A stretch of 34,097 nucleotides of DNA from an uncultured Muribaculum sp. (GCA_910578785.1 CAJTSJ010000025.1:1-34097), one strand, 5' to 3'. Shown: positions 1 through 7,883, numbered from the stretch's first letter. The notes: generated by a model from the letters alone, not told the origin. Made by a program: numbers and translations.

Positions 1-440
1 TTTCATGTATCTTCATTCATCGAAATTTTTGCACTTCGATTTTGAAAGTACATAATTGAATAATTTTAAGACTGAAGATTTATTTTTGATATAAATAGTC
101 GGCTTATTGCATGGCACGGATGCTTCGGGGATGACTAACATGTGAATTGATATGAAATTTCATCTTCCGTAATTATTTGGGGGATAGAAATGGAAAATGT
201 GTTGTAAAACATGTTTTTTCGATGTCCTTAGGTGATATTGTGTGGAAGCCTGTCGGCTTATTGTAATTGAACCGTACTGCCTGGCGCTTTATTGCAGAGA
301 TGATGCACTGATTCCTAACCTTGGAATTTGAAGCTGTTGATGTCTGTGCCATACCGAGGGTTATTGTACTATAGACAAAATGAAGAGCTTGGGCAAAAGA
401 TGATAAAAATCTAAAAAGTCTTGTCTCATAGCCATATATG
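1..440. other. Intergenic region, no gene seen
   Basis: AT-rich stretch with no credible coding frame or RNA gene. It holds one copy of the palindromic motif listed at 197-220. A TATTTTTG sequence at 81-88 looks like a Bacteroidetes -7 box with a TTG 22 bases upstream, but no gene follows it, so I do not call a promoter there. The upstream neighbour is outside the window. Confidence 0.6.
197..220. repeat. Intergenic palindromic motif, copy 1
   Basis: Imperfect palindrome with core TGTTGTAAAACA followed by a T-rich tail. By eye it matches the copy at 9458-9481 at all but two of 24 positions, and more loosely the copy at 4294-4316. It lies about 300 bases before the GH3 gene. The function is unknown; a regulator-binding site is one possibility. 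Confidence 0.4.
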
Positions 441-472
441 TTGTGAAATTAGATTGGAATAGACTATATTTG
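441..472 (+). promoter_or_regulatory. Bacteroidetes-type promoter for the GH3 gene
   Basis: TTG at 441-443, then exactly 21 bases, then TATATTTG at 465-472, which fits the Bacteroidetes sigma-ABfr pattern (TTTG, 19-21 bases, TAnnTTTG). The start point would fall near 479, giving a leader of about 45 bases before the ATG at 524. Confidence 0.65.
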
Positions 473-523
473 TAGAAGGAAATTAATTTAATTCAATCAT
501 TATCCGTGTTAAACATCTGACTT

Positions 524-3454
524 ATGATAAAAAAAGTGTTTTTTGCATGCGTCTGTGCGTTGATGGTCGCGTCATCTGCCGATGCACAGAAGAAACGGGC
601 GGTTTCGTTCGATTCCTACAATTGGGATTTTGGTACTTTGAACGCTTCTGAGGGTGCGGTGTGCCATACATTTGTGCTGAATAATAAATCGAAGGAGACA
701 GTTGTTATCGGGAAGGTTGTTCCCAGTTGTGAATGTATTTTTGCACAGTATTCCGATGCGTCGATAGCGCCGGGGCAGTCGGCGGAAGTGAGAGTGGTCT
801 TTGACCCTTCGGATTCTAAGGGAAAAAGTTTCCGAAGCGTGGAATTGCTCGACGACAAAGGCGTTACGCTCGGAGCCCTTTCGGTAGAGTCCAAAGTCAA
901 CGACAGTGCAAAAGCAGTCTCCTATCCGTTCCGCGACACAAGGCTCGGATATGAGGAACGTGTGGAGAATCTGATATCTCTGCTTACTCCTGAGGAGAAA
1001 GTGGGATTGATGATGAACAAGTCTGTTTCTGTTGACCGTCTGGGCATTCCGTCATATAACTGGTGGAGCGAGGCTTGTCATGGTGTGCGCCAGGACGGTT
1101 ATACTGTATATCCGCAGCCGATAGGAATGGCCGCGGCGTTCAGTCCGCAGCTGGTCTATGATGTGTTTTCCACCGTGTCCGACGAAGCAAGAGCCAATTG
1201 GAACCGCTCCGACCACAATATATTCAATGTGCCTATGGGCGAGATTTACTATCCAGGCAATCCAGAATTGACATTCTGGTGCCCGAACGTCAATATATTC
1301 CGTGACCCGCGTTGGGGACGCGGTCAGGAGACGTGCGGCGAAGATCCTTATCTGAACGCTGTGCTCGGAGTGCAGACTGTGCTTGGAATGCAGGGCAACG
1401 ACGACCGTTACTATAAGACTCATGCTTGTGCTAAACACTATGCGGTCCATAGCGGTCCGGAGCCGTTGCGCCACACGTACAATGCTTCCGTGTCTATGCG
1501 CGATCTGTGGGAGACGTATTTGCCGGCATTCAAAGCGTTGGTCAAGAAAGGCAACGTGCGGGAGGTGATGTGTGCCTACAACCGCTATGAGGGAAAGCCG
1601 TGTTGTACGAGCGACCGTCTGCTTGTCGACATTCTGCGCCGCAAATGGGGTTATGACGCCATCGTACTGACCGACTGCGATGCCATCAATAATTTTTATA
1701 ACAAGGGTCAGCATGAGACGCATCCTGATCCTGTCTCGGCTTCGGTCGATGCTGTACTCAACGGCACCGATTTGGAATGCGGCAAGGTGTTCATGTCGTT
1801 GACCGAAGCTTTGCAGAAGGGAATGCTTGATGAAGGAACTCTGGACTATCATCTGCGCAAGACATTGCTTGGCCGCTTTGAGCTTGGCATGTTTGATCCG
1901 GCGGAGATGAGTCCTTGGTACGGACTCGGGCCGGAGACGATAAGCAGTGAGAGTAATCACGCTCTTGCAACCCAGGCCGCCCGCGAATCGATGGTGCTCC
2001 TCGAAAACAACGGTGTTCTGCCTCTGTCAAAAGATATGAAGACGATAGCCGTGGTCGGACCGAATGCCGACAACCCATCGTTGCTTAATGGAAATTATGG
2101 AGGAACTCCGACCAAAGAGCATACCCGTTCGCTGCTTGACGGCATACGCGCCGCCATGCCTGGAACCAAAGTCATCTACCATAAGGCCTGCGAACTTGAC
2201 GATGATTATTCGACTATTCCGCATTTGCAGGATTTTAATGACGGAAAAGGTCTGAAGGTGGAATTCTTCAACAACCGCAATCTGGCGGGGGAACCGGTTA
2301 AAACGGATTATTATGACGCGGTCAACTTCTCGACTTTTGGAGCGTGGGGATTTGCAGAGGGTGTGGACACCGACTCGCTGTCGGTGCGCATGACCGGCAG
2401 ATACAAGGCTCCGTTCACGGGCGATATGCGGTATACTTTCTCTACCGACAACGGTTATGTGCTTAAAATCAACGGAGAAGTTGTGGATAGCGTCGGTGCC
2501 GGAGGTCGTCGCGGATTCGGATTTGGCCGGAGGGTACCCGACTATAAATCATTCCCGGTTAAAGAGGGAGAGACATACGATGTAGAGATTTTGTATAAGC
2601 GAGGCAATGGCAACTTCGCAATGTTGCGCGGCGACATCTGCGAACGCCGTCTTGTTGAATTTGACGAGTTGGCCGATGCAGTCAAGGATGCGGAGGTGAT
2701 TGTGGTCATCGGCGGTATATCCGCGGAGATGGAAGGTGAAGGCGGCGATAAAGCCGATATAGAATTGCCTAAGGTGCAGCAACGTCTGATACAGGCCATG
2801 CATGCCACCGGCAAACCGGTAGTAGTGGTCAACTGTTCAGGCTCAGCCATTGCGTTCGGAAGCGTATCCGACCAGTATGACGCTCTTCTGCAGGCATGGT
2901 ACGCCGGCCAGGGTGGTTCGCAGGCATTGGCCGATGTGCTTCTGGGCGATTATAATCCCGGAGGCAAGCTGCCCGTGACTTTCTATCGGTCAAATGACGA
3001 TCTTCCCGACTTCCTCGATTACAGTATGGACAACCGTACATACCGTTACTTCAAGGGACAACCTCATTATGCTTTCGGCTACGGACTGTCGTATACTACG
3101 TTTGAATATGGTAAAGGACGCCTGTCAAAGCCGTCGATGAAAAAGGATGGAAAAGTGACACTTTCTGTACCGGTTAAAAATACCGGAAGCCTTGATGGTA
3201 CGGAGACAGTTCAGGTATATGTAAAGGCATTGGATTATGCGGAGGCCCCTATTAAATCGCTAAAGGGATTCCAGAAGCTGAGTATACCTGCAGGTAAGAC
3301 TGCCAAGGCCGAAATAACGCTTGACGGGGAGGCATTTGAATACTATGATCCGTCGATTGACGAGTTGTCGACACGCCCCGGACGCTATAAGATACTGTAT
3401 GGCAGTTCGTCGCGCGACGAGGATTTGCAGTCGTTGGACTTCGAAGTGAAATAA
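524..3454 (+). CDS. Secreted GH3 beta-glycosidase with N-terminal DUF1573-like domain and PA14 insert
   Basis: Glycoside hydrolase family 3 enzyme expected to release beta-linked sugars (glucosidase or xylosidase type) from plant or host glycans in the periplasm. A signal peptide covers residues 1-22. Residues about 28-123 look like DUF1573 (WDFGTLNASEG, then SCECIFA and IAPGQSAEVRVVF). The GH3 N-terminal barrel follows (about 135-455), with YNWWSEACHG and KHYAVHSG motifs and the likely nucleophile Asp384 in VLTDCDAI. The C-terminal GH3 domain (about 490 onward) is interrupted by a PA14 domain at about 575-715 (AGEP, FSTDNGYVLKINGE). A fibronectin-III-like domain ends the protein (about 885-970). 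The YNWWSEA and TDCDA motifs resemble the beta-xylosidase-like GH3 group, but specificity cannot be read from sequence. No SusC/SusD pair is nearby, so it is not part of a visible polysaccharide utilization locus. GH3 assignment is very sure; the DUF1573 call is likely. Confidence 0.93.
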   Translation: MIKKVFFACVCALMVASSADAQKKRAVSFDSYNWDFGTLNASEGAVCHTFVLNNKSKETVVIGKVVPSCECIFAQYSDASIAPGQSAEVRVVFDPSDSKGKSFRSVELLDDKGVTLGALSVESKVNDSAKAVSYPFRDTRLGYEERVENLISLLTPEEKVGLMMNKSVSVDRLGIPSYNWWSEACHGVRQDGYTVYPQPIGMAAAFSPQLVYDVFSTVSDEARANWNRSDHNIFNVPMGEIYYPGNPELTFWCPNVNIFRDPRWGRGQETCGEDPYLNAVLGVQTVLGMQGNDDRYYKTHACAKHYAVHSGPEPLRHTYNASVSMRDLWETYLPAFKALVKKGNVREVMCAYNRYEGKPCCTSDRLLVDILRRKWGYDAIVLTDCDAINNFYNKGQHETHPDPVSASVDAVLNGTDLECGKVFMSLTEALQKGMLDEGTLDYHLRKTLLGRFELGMFDPAEMSPWYGLGPETISSESNHALATQAARESMVLLENNGVLPLSKDMKTIAVVGPNADNPSLLNGNYGGTPTKEHTRSLLDGIRAAMPGTKVIYHKACELDDDYSTIPHLQDFNDGKGLKVEFFNNRNLAGEPVKTDYYDAVNFSTFGAWGFAEGVDTDSLSVRMTGRYKAPFTGDMRYTFSTDNGYVLKINGEVVDSVGAGGRRGFGFGRRVPDYKSFPVKEGETYDVEILYKRGNGNFAMLRGDICERRLVEFDELADAVKDAEVIVVIGGISAEMEGEGGDKADIELPKVQQRLIQAMHATGKPVVVVNCSGSAIAFGSVSDQYDALLQAWYAGQGGSQALADVLLGDYNPGGKLPVTFYRSNDDLPDFLDYSMDNRTYRYFKGQPHYAFGYGLSYTTFEYGKGRLSKPSMKKDGKVTLSVPVKNTGSLDGTETVQVYVKALDYAEAPIKSLKGFQKLSIPAGKTAKAEITLDGEAFEYYDPSIDELSTRPGRYKILYGSSSRDEDLQSLDFEVK

Positions 3455-3473
3455 TACAGCACCCGCGGTATTG

Positions 3474-3512
3474 AAAAAAGCATCGGCATGATATCATGCC
3501 GATGCTTTTTTA
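3474..3512. terminator. Bidirectional terminator
   Basis: Near-perfect hairpin: arms of about 17 bases including AAAAAAGCATCGGCATGAT and its complement, with A-run and T-run on either side, between the convergent GH3 gene and the redoxin-like gene. Its 3' end overlaps the stop codon of the minus-strand gene. Confidence 0.9.
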
Positions 3513-4031
3513 GTTCTGTTCTGTGGTTTCTCTTTGTCGGGATAGTCTAATCATTTCTTCTTCAGAAGGATTTTTTGCTACAATCTTGCCCGAAGGGTCG
3601 ATTAAGTAGGCATGCATGCCTGATTTCAGGTGATAGTCGGATATCAGTTTTTCGGCCCGGCTTCCTGAGGCATGAAATTGCGACTCCGCGCTCAATCCGT
3701 CACGTCGGACTACTTCGTTGAATAGTCGTTCGTTGCGGTCCATATTGACCGCCAGATGATTGAAACGTTCTACGGTTAAGCTGTCGAGCTTACTTTCCAT
3801 ATCCGTGTACTGCTTGACTGCGATGCGCGACGACGCGTCGCTTGATTTCCAAAATTGCAGCAGTACCCACTGTCCTTTCAATTGGTCGAGGGCGACTGTG
3901 GAGTCGTTGTTCTCGATGCGAAACATAGGTGCGCGGTAACCTTTCATGCCATCTACGGCGTGGTTTGTACCGGCGGTAATAAGGACCAGGAGAACGGCGA
4001 AGGTCGCAATGATAATCATTGCTTTCTTCAT
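3510..4031 (-). CDS. Membrane-anchored thioredoxin-fold protein lacking catalytic cysteines
   Basis: Protein of 173 residues with one N-terminal membrane segment or signal (about 4-22), then a TlpA/AhpC-like thioredoxin fold (about 32-165). The fold is recognisable from APMFRIENNDS, LKGQWVLLQFW and the strand pair YLIDPSGKIVAKN. Where TlpA-type proteins have the WCxxC pair, this one reads FWKSSDASSR (residues 60-69) with no cysteine, and the usual cis-proline before the YLID strand is also missing (SGMHAYLID). The protein therefore cannot do dithiol-disulfide chemistry in the usual way and is probably a structural, binding or sensing member of the fold. It has its own promoter at 4166-4197 and a 130-base leader with inverted repeats. 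The family call is from fold-level similarity only; the cellular role is unknown. Confidence 0.75.
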   Translation of the reverse strand: MKKAMIIIATFAVLLVLITAGTNHAVDGMKGYRAPMFRIENNDSTVALDQLKGQWVLLQFWKSSDASSRIAVKQYTDMESKLDSLTVERFNHLAVNMDRNERLFNEVVRRDGLSAESQFHASGSRAEKLISDYHLKSGMHAYLIDPSGKIVAKNPSEEEMIRLSRQRETTEQN

Positions 4032-4055
4032 TCTGTCTGATTTTAGTTACTAATC

Positions 4056-4104
4056 ACAGACCGTCTGTACGACTTCGATTTTATGCCGTCAGAATGACGG
4101 TCTG
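4056..4104 (-). promoter_or_regulatory. Overlapping inverted repeats in the leader of the redoxin-like gene
   Basis: Three dyads share bases in the untranslated leader: ACAGAC-C-GTCTGT at 4056-4068, CAGACCGT (4057-4064) with ACGGTCTG (4097-4104), and CCGTCA (4086-4091) with TGACGG (4095-4100). They cannot all form at once. They could be an operator or alternative RNA hairpins; the sequence alone does not decide. Confidence 0.4.
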
Positions 4105-4165
4105 TTGCCGAGTTTCGGCGTTGATCAACCTCTGTCAATCATAGCGATAACAATTATCACCGGTG

Positions 4166-4197
4166 CAAAGTTAGTTATAAAACCTTGCTTGGGCAAG
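4166..4197 (-). promoter_or_regulatory. Bacteroidetes-type promoter for the redoxin-like gene
   Basis: On the minus strand, TTG (complement of 4195-4197), 21 bases, then TAACTTTG (complement of 4166-4173). The spacing fits the Bacteroidetes consensus. The transcript would start near 4160. Confidence 0.6.
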
Positions 4198-4425
4198 TAA
4201 TAGGTTCTGGTTGTCAGTATTTTAGCCCGTTTTGAGCACGCTAACACGCTAAGGGTAACTGACTTTGGGGTAATTATTAAAAATGGTTAAAAGTATGTTT
4301 TATAACATATTTTTGGCCTGGAATAGTTTTGTTAACGCTAAAAACGGTGTTGACCAAACCAAGTTGGCGGTAGCGATGTTTAAATAATAGTTAATGAAGT
4401 ATAACCATTTATTCGAGTATTTAAC
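4198..4425. other. Intergenic region upstream of the porin gene
   Basis: AT-rich, no coding frame. Two TAnnTTTG-like boxes lie on the plus strand: TATTTTTG at 4308-4315, inside the palindromic motif, and TAGTTTTG at 4324-4331. Neither has a good -33 partner, so I do not name either as the porin promoter. The leader would be about 90-110 bases long in either case. Confidence 0.45.
4294..4316. repeat. Intergenic palindromic motif, copy 2
   Basis: Core TGTTTTATAACA with a following T-run, similar to the copies at 197-220 and 9458-9481 but with more mismatches. It overlaps a -7-like box (4308-4315) upstream of the porin gene, where a bound regulator could affect transcription. Confidence 0.35.
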
Positions 4426-5733
4426 ATGCTAAAAAGATTCTTATTCATTGCGTCCATGTGTGCTATATGTTTGCATGCATTTGCCGTCAGTCCGTCGGAA
4501 CAGCGGCTTGAGGCTCAGAAAAACAGTCAGCATCTGATTTATATAGGAAGCGAGCAGTCCATCGATACAATGGCGGTCCGCGCCATGATGACGAATTTCT
4601 ATGTCGACCAGTTCCGCAGTTTCCAGGACCCTCTGGCTCCGTATTTCATGCTTATGAGCAAGTCGGGAGATCTGGCGATGGGTGTCGGCGGCACTGTCAG
4701 AATGCGTTGCTGGTATGACTGGAACGGAGCGATGAGTAACAGCGCATTTATACCGTATTTAATATCTATCCCCAATAATCCGACTCGCGACCACTGGTTC
4801 AGCTCGACGCCGAGCGGAACGGCTTTATTTGCCCGTGTATTCGGCCATAGCCGCAAGGTGGGTCTGTATCAGGCTTACATAGAAGCGAAATTCTCAGGTT
4901 ACGGCAATCGTGATTTTAAGCTTAGCAAGGCATATTTCTCTGTTGGCGACTGGACTGTCGGCTATGCGCCGTCGACATATACCGACCCTATGGCCGCTCC
5001 TCCTACGGTCGACAGCCAGGGGCCGAATTCTCTCATGAACTATACCAACGTGCTTATACGTTGGATGCATACCTTTAAGAAGGGTATTGTGGTGGCCGCT
5101 TCTGTTGAATCGCCTGACGGAAGCATTCCGGTGCTTGACGGGAAATATACGGGATGCTCGGATTTTATGCCTAACGTGGCGGCGTTTCTACAGTATCAGT
5201 GGAACGGCGGACAGCAGCACGTCAGACTTTCAGGAATCATGAGGGGCCTTGAGTACCGCGATTTGGTTAAGTCGGGCAACCACAAGATTATTGGCTGGGG
5301 ACTGCACCTGAGCACGGTGTTCCGTCCGGTAGGCCCGCTGACAGTGTATGGAGGCGTGAACTACGGCAAGGGTGTAAGCAATATGGTCCAGGACCTTCAG
5401 AATAGTCCTATGGATCTTCTGGGCGATGTGGATAATCCCGGCAAGATGTATGCTCCGGCAAGTATGGGATGGTACGCCGCGCTGCAGTATCACTTTGCGC
5501 CCAATGTGTTCTCTACAATTATGTTCAGCGAGGAGCGGTTCCTTCCAAAGCATGATCCAATAGAAGACAACTATACTTATAAATATGGCTTGTACGGAGC
5601 CGCCAATGTGTTTTGGGAAATACATCCGCGCTGTCAGATCGGACTTGAATATAACATCGGTAAGCGGATGGACATAAATCATCGCAATAAGTGCGCCGAC
5701 CGCGTCAGCCTGATGGGGCAGTTCAGCTTCTGA
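4426..5733 (+). CDS. Outer membrane porin-like beta-barrel protein
   Basis: Protein of 435 residues with a signal peptide (1-20, ending HAFA), a short alpha-helical or periplasmic segment with SPSEQRLEAQKNSQ, and then alternating amphipathic strands rich in Tyr, Trp and Gly up to the terminal Phe (SLMGQFSF), as expected for an outer membrane barrel inserted by Bam. Content such as GVGGTVRMRCWYDWNG and DFKLSKAYFSVGDWTVGYAPST resembles DcaP-like trimeric porins, which carry small anionic solutes. The substrate cannot be inferred. It stands alone: the upstream neighbour is divergent and rnpB follows with its own promoter. No clear terminator is visible between this gene and rnpB. Confidence 0.75.
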   Translation: MLKRFLFIASMCAICLHAFAVSPSEQRLEAQKNSQHLIYIGSEQSIDTMAVRAMMTNFYVDQFRSFQDPLAPYFMLMSKSGDLAMGVGGTVRMRCWYDWNGAMSNSAFIPYLISIPNNPTRDHWFSSTPSGTALFARVFGHSRKVGLYQAYIEAKFSGYGNRDFKLSKAYFSVGDWTVGYAPSTYTDPMAAPPTVDSQGPNSLMNYTNVLIRWMHTFKKGIVVAASVESPDGSIPVLDGKYTGCSDFMPNVAAFLQYQWNGGQQHVRLSGIMRGLEYRDLVKSGNHKIIGWGLHLSTVFRPVGPLTVYGGVNYGKGVSNMVQDLQNSPMDLLGDVDNPGKMYAPASMGWYAALQYHFAPNVFSTIMFSEERFLPKHDPIEDNYTYKYGLYGAANVFWEIHPRCQIGLEYNIGKRMDINHRNKCADRVSLMGQFSF

Positions 5734-5774
5734 TGTCCGGTTGGTTCGGTATTGGTTTAATTTATGAATGGAAA

Positions 5775-5807
5775 TTTCAGACAATACCTAAAAAATGAGT
5801 AAATTTG
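5775..5807 (+). promoter_or_regulatory. Promoter of rnpB
   Basis: TTTC at 5775-5778, 21 bases, then TAAATTTG at 5800-5807. The predicted start (about 5814-5817) coincides with the 5' end of the RNase P RNA inferred from its P1 helix. Confidence 0.7.
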
Positions 5808-5816
5808 CACCTTACA

Positions 5817-6234
5817 TGATGAGCGGGGCGGTCAGCCGCTTGCCGATTATTATGCGGCAAGAGGAAAGTCCGGGCAGCGCAGAGCGCCATAGTTCTTAAC
5901 GGGAACCTGTCGGCGACGGCAGAGAAGTGTGACAGAAAACGACCGCCGCTTATGCGGTAAGGGTGAAAAGGCGAGGTAAGAGCTCACCGGTGCCGACAGC
6001 AATGCCGGCAGCCGCACACCTTATGGGCTGCAAGGTCAAGTATACCGGCATCTAAGGATTGCTCGTCCATTGCCGGGGGGTAGACTGCTAAGGCTCTCAG
6101 CTTTATGCGGGGAGACGTCAGCCGGGCGGTGACGTCCGGAGTAGATAAATGGCTGACCACGGAGCCGACATTGCGCCGAACCTGCGGTGTGAATCGGAGC
6201 CGTGACATAACCCGGCTTATAGCTTCGCTCATCT
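5817..6234 (+). ncRNA. rnpB: RNase P RNA, bacterial class A
   Basis: Catalytic RNA of ribonuclease P, which trims the 5' leaders of precursor tRNAs. The conserved core is plain: GAGGAAAGTCCGGGC at 5861-5875, the GACAGAAAACG segment near 5932, and near the 3' end ATAACCCGGCTTAT at 6207-6220. The ends are set by the P1 helix: ATGAGCG at 5819-5825 pairs with CGCTCAT at 6226-6232. The length, about 418 bases, is at the long end for type A RNAs. It has its own promoter immediately upstream and a strong terminator after. Exact ends are uncertain by a few bases. Confidence 0.95.
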
Positions 6235-6243
6235 ATTGTCATA

Positions 6244-6290
6244 AAAGTGCGTGCCGACGATTTATTTGGCGCGCACTTTCTTGTTTGTCT
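6244..6290 (+). terminator. Terminator of rnpB
   Basis: Stem of 12 pairs with one G-T: AAAGTGCGTGCC (6244-6255) and GGCGCGCACTTT (6268-6279), a 12-base loop, then a T-rich tail. Confidence 0.8.
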
Positions 6291-6340
6291 CATCTGAAAA
6301 TGTTTATTTCGCAGAGTGAAACCAAACAAATACAGTTATC

Positions 6341-6721
6341 ATGGAAAAACAAAAGTTTCAGCTTGAATTTGACATGAAAGGTACACCTGTGCCTTTGCTG
6401 TGGTCGTATATATCGTCGGCTTCCGGTCTTAAGGAATGGTTTGCCGATGCCGTCGAGGTCAACGGCAAGAGGTATACGTTCTATTGGAATAAGCTGCCTC
6501 AGACGGCAACTGTGATATCGATACGCAATGAGGTGTCTATCAGATGGCGTTGGGACGATGAGACTTCGCGAGCATATTTCGAGCTTAAGATTGCAGTAGA
6601 TGAATTTACAGATACCGCATCGCTGATTCTGACCGACTTCGCGGAGCCTTCTGACATGGACGACTCAAAAGAGCTGTGGGAGGCTCAGATTGGCGGGTTG
6701 CAGGGGATGCTTGGCTGTTGA
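6341..6721 (+). CDS. START-like (AHSA1/SRPBCC-type) domain protein
   Basis: Cytosolic protein of 126 residues that is a single START/SRPBCC-like domain throughout: KFQLEFDMKGTPVPLLWSYIS at the start, the SGLKEWFADAVEV helix-strand pattern, then antiparallel strands and a C-terminal helix (ELWEAQIGGLQGML). The fold forms a hydrophobic pocket, and members are linked to lipid or small-ligand binding or to co-chaperone activity of the Aha1 kind. No ligand is known for this Bacteroidetes group. The ATG at 6341 is the first after the rnpB terminator. The gene stands alone, with 132 bases before the next small gene. Confidence 0.8.
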   Translation: MEKQKFQLEFDMKGTPVPLLWSYISSASGLKEWFADAVEVNGKRYTFYWNKLPQTATVISIRNEVSIRWRWDDETSRAYFELKIAVDEFTDTASLILTDFAEPSDMDDSKELWEAQIGGLQGMLGC

Positions 6722-6853
6722 GGCTACGTTATAGCCGGCTTGTCAGGCGGACAGGGTCGCCGCACGGTGGCGTAATATGACGCATGAAAAACTATTGCTT
6801 CCTTCAGATGTTATAATATTATGTAACGAAATTAACTTAAAATACTGGAGGAA

Positions 6854-6964
6854 ATGAGAAAGGAAAGATTTACAAAGGCTTCTGTCTGGATGTGGGTCGG
6901 AGTATCGTTGCTTGTTGCGTTGCTCTTACTTTGGCTGTCATTCTTTGAATTCTGGAATGCCTGA
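6854..6964 (+). CDS. Very small single-helix membrane protein (36 residues)
   Basis: Short frame starting MRKERFTKASVWMWVGVS and ending FFEFWNA. It has a basic N-terminus (RKER, K) and one hydrophobic helix of about 22 residues (VWMWVGVSLLVALLLLWLSFF), which suggests an inner membrane protein with its N-terminus in the cytoplasm. A clear GGAGG ribosome site at 6847-6851 lies 2 bases before the ATG, which is unusual in this window and supports translation. It is followed after 52 bases by another small membrane protein on the same strand. I do not recognise the family. Confidence 0.5.
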   Translation: MRKERFTKASVWMWVGVSLLVALLLLWLSFFEFWNA

Positions 6965-7016
6965 TCCGGTATGGATTGAACAAAGACTGTAAGTGTAATC
7001 TTAAAATAATCTGATT

Positions 7017-7295
7017 ATGGGTACTACGCTTTGGATAGTTTGGACCGTCATAGGGATAATCGGAGGCTTCATGGTCGGCCGACTTGTGGGGCGTGTCCGC
7101 AGTGTTGCCCTTGCGGTATGTGTAGGTATCTGCGGAGCTTTGCTCGGCGGGTGGCTGTTTGTCGTGTTGTGCGGGGTCGATAGCCGTATGGAGGCAATAT
7201 CGCTCTGTTGTTCGGCTGCAGTATGTGCCGTGTTCTTGTGGATTCTGGTGTCGATATCGCCAAAATCCGGGGGAAATAATGATGAAGGCCAATGA
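7017..7295 (+). CDS. Small glycine-rich membrane protein, GlsB/YeaQ-like
   Basis: Protein of 92 residues with three predicted membrane helices: about 4-22 (LWIVWTVIGIIGGFMVG), 28-52 (VALAVCVGICGALLGGWLFVVLCG) and 58-80. Repeated glycines and the GGFMVGRLVGR turn resemble the GlsB/YeaQ/YmgE family of small envelope-stress membrane proteins, often misnamed transglycosylase-associated. The C-terminus is hydrophilic (SPKSGGNNDEGQ). It is probably co-transcribed with the 36-residue protein before it and ends at the terminator at 7315. The biochemical function of the family is not established. Confidence 0.6.
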   Translation: MGTTLWIVWTVIGIIGGFMVGRLVGRVRSVALAVCVGICGALLGGWLFVVLCGVDSRMEAISLCCSAAVCAVFLWILVSISPKSGGNNDEGQ

Positions 7296-7314
7296 AGGCC
7301 CGCTGATATGAAAC

Positions 7315-7352
7315 AACGAAGCCTTGCGGATGTCCGCAAGGCTTCGTTTTAT
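7315..7352. terminator. Bidirectional terminator
   Basis: Perfect 16-base inverted repeat (7315-7330 and 7333-7348; arm AACGAAGCCTTGCGGA) around a two-base centre, with TTTATTT after it. It lies between two convergent genes, the small membrane protein and rplS. Confidence 0.85.
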
Positions 7353-7372
7353 TTGTAGATTCGAGAATACGT

Positions 7373-7729
7373 TTACTTGTTGATGACGCGACGCTCTTTG
7401 ATACGGGCTTTCTTACCGGTGAGTTTGCGCAGATAGTAAAGCTTAGCGCGACGAACTTTACCGTACTTGTTGACTACGATAGAGTCGATAAACGGAGATT
7501 CAATCGGGAAGATACGTTCAACGCCGATGTTGTCACTGATTTTGCGTACAGTGAAGCGCTTTTTGTTGCCTTCGCCTGAGATACGGATAACTACACCGCG
7601 GTACTGCTGGATACGCTCTTTGTTACCCTCTTTGATACGGTATGCGATTGTGATGGTGTCGCCGGGACCGAATTCGGGATGTTGTTTGCCGGTGGCATAG
7701 GCCTCTTCGGCTACTTTAATCAAGTCCAT
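7373..7729 (-). CDS. rplS: 50S ribosomal protein L19
   Basis: Large-subunit ribosomal protein at the interface with the 30S subunit. The 118 residues match the family's usual length. The characteristic core is present: FGPGDTITIAYRIKEGNKERIQ, FRGVVI-like YRGVVIRISG, FTVRKIS, GVERIFPIESPFIDSI and the C-terminal basic RRAKLYYLRKLTGKKARIKER. It is a single-gene unit here, not next to trmD or rpsP as in many bacteria. The promoter at 7812-7844 gives a leader of about 75 bases, in which I see no recognised L19 leader structure. Confidence 0.97.
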   Translation of the reverse strand: MDLIKVAEEAYATGKQHPEFGPGDTITIAYRIKEGNKERIQQYRGVVIRISGEGNKKRFTVRKISDNIGVERIFPIESPFIDSIVVNKYGKVRRAKLYYLRKLTGKKARIKERRVINK

Positions 7730-7811
7730 TTTAGTTCTAAAAGAATTAATATGTTAATAATTGCGCAATGTAGCAAGCTGCATGTCTTGCCAGAGATTAC
7801 GAAAAGCGGTG

Positions 7812-7844
7812 CAAAGTTACGAATAATAATTTGAAAAGTGCAAA
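7812..7844 (-). promoter_or_regulatory. Promoter of rplS
   Basis: On the minus strand, TTTG (complement of 7841-7844), 21 bases, TAACTTTG (complement of 7812-7819): a full match to the Bacteroidetes consensus and the best promoter in the window. Confidence 0.75.
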
Positions 7845-7883
7845 TGACTGGTATGAAAATGTTTCAAATAAGTGAAAAATAGG

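Noticed and set aside
81..88. TATTTTTG as a promoter box with no gene after it
   Set aside because: The TTG partner is 22 bases away and no gene or RNA structure follows; such boxes arise by chance in AT-rich DNA.
1052..1960. 302-residue frame antisense to the GH3 gene
   Set aside because: Lies wholly inside the strongly supported GH3 gene, has no family resemblance and an Arg/His-rich composition typical of reverse-strand reading.
5984..6377. Several frames across 5984-6377 on both strands
   Set aside because: They overlap the RNase P RNA, which explains the conservation of this segment.
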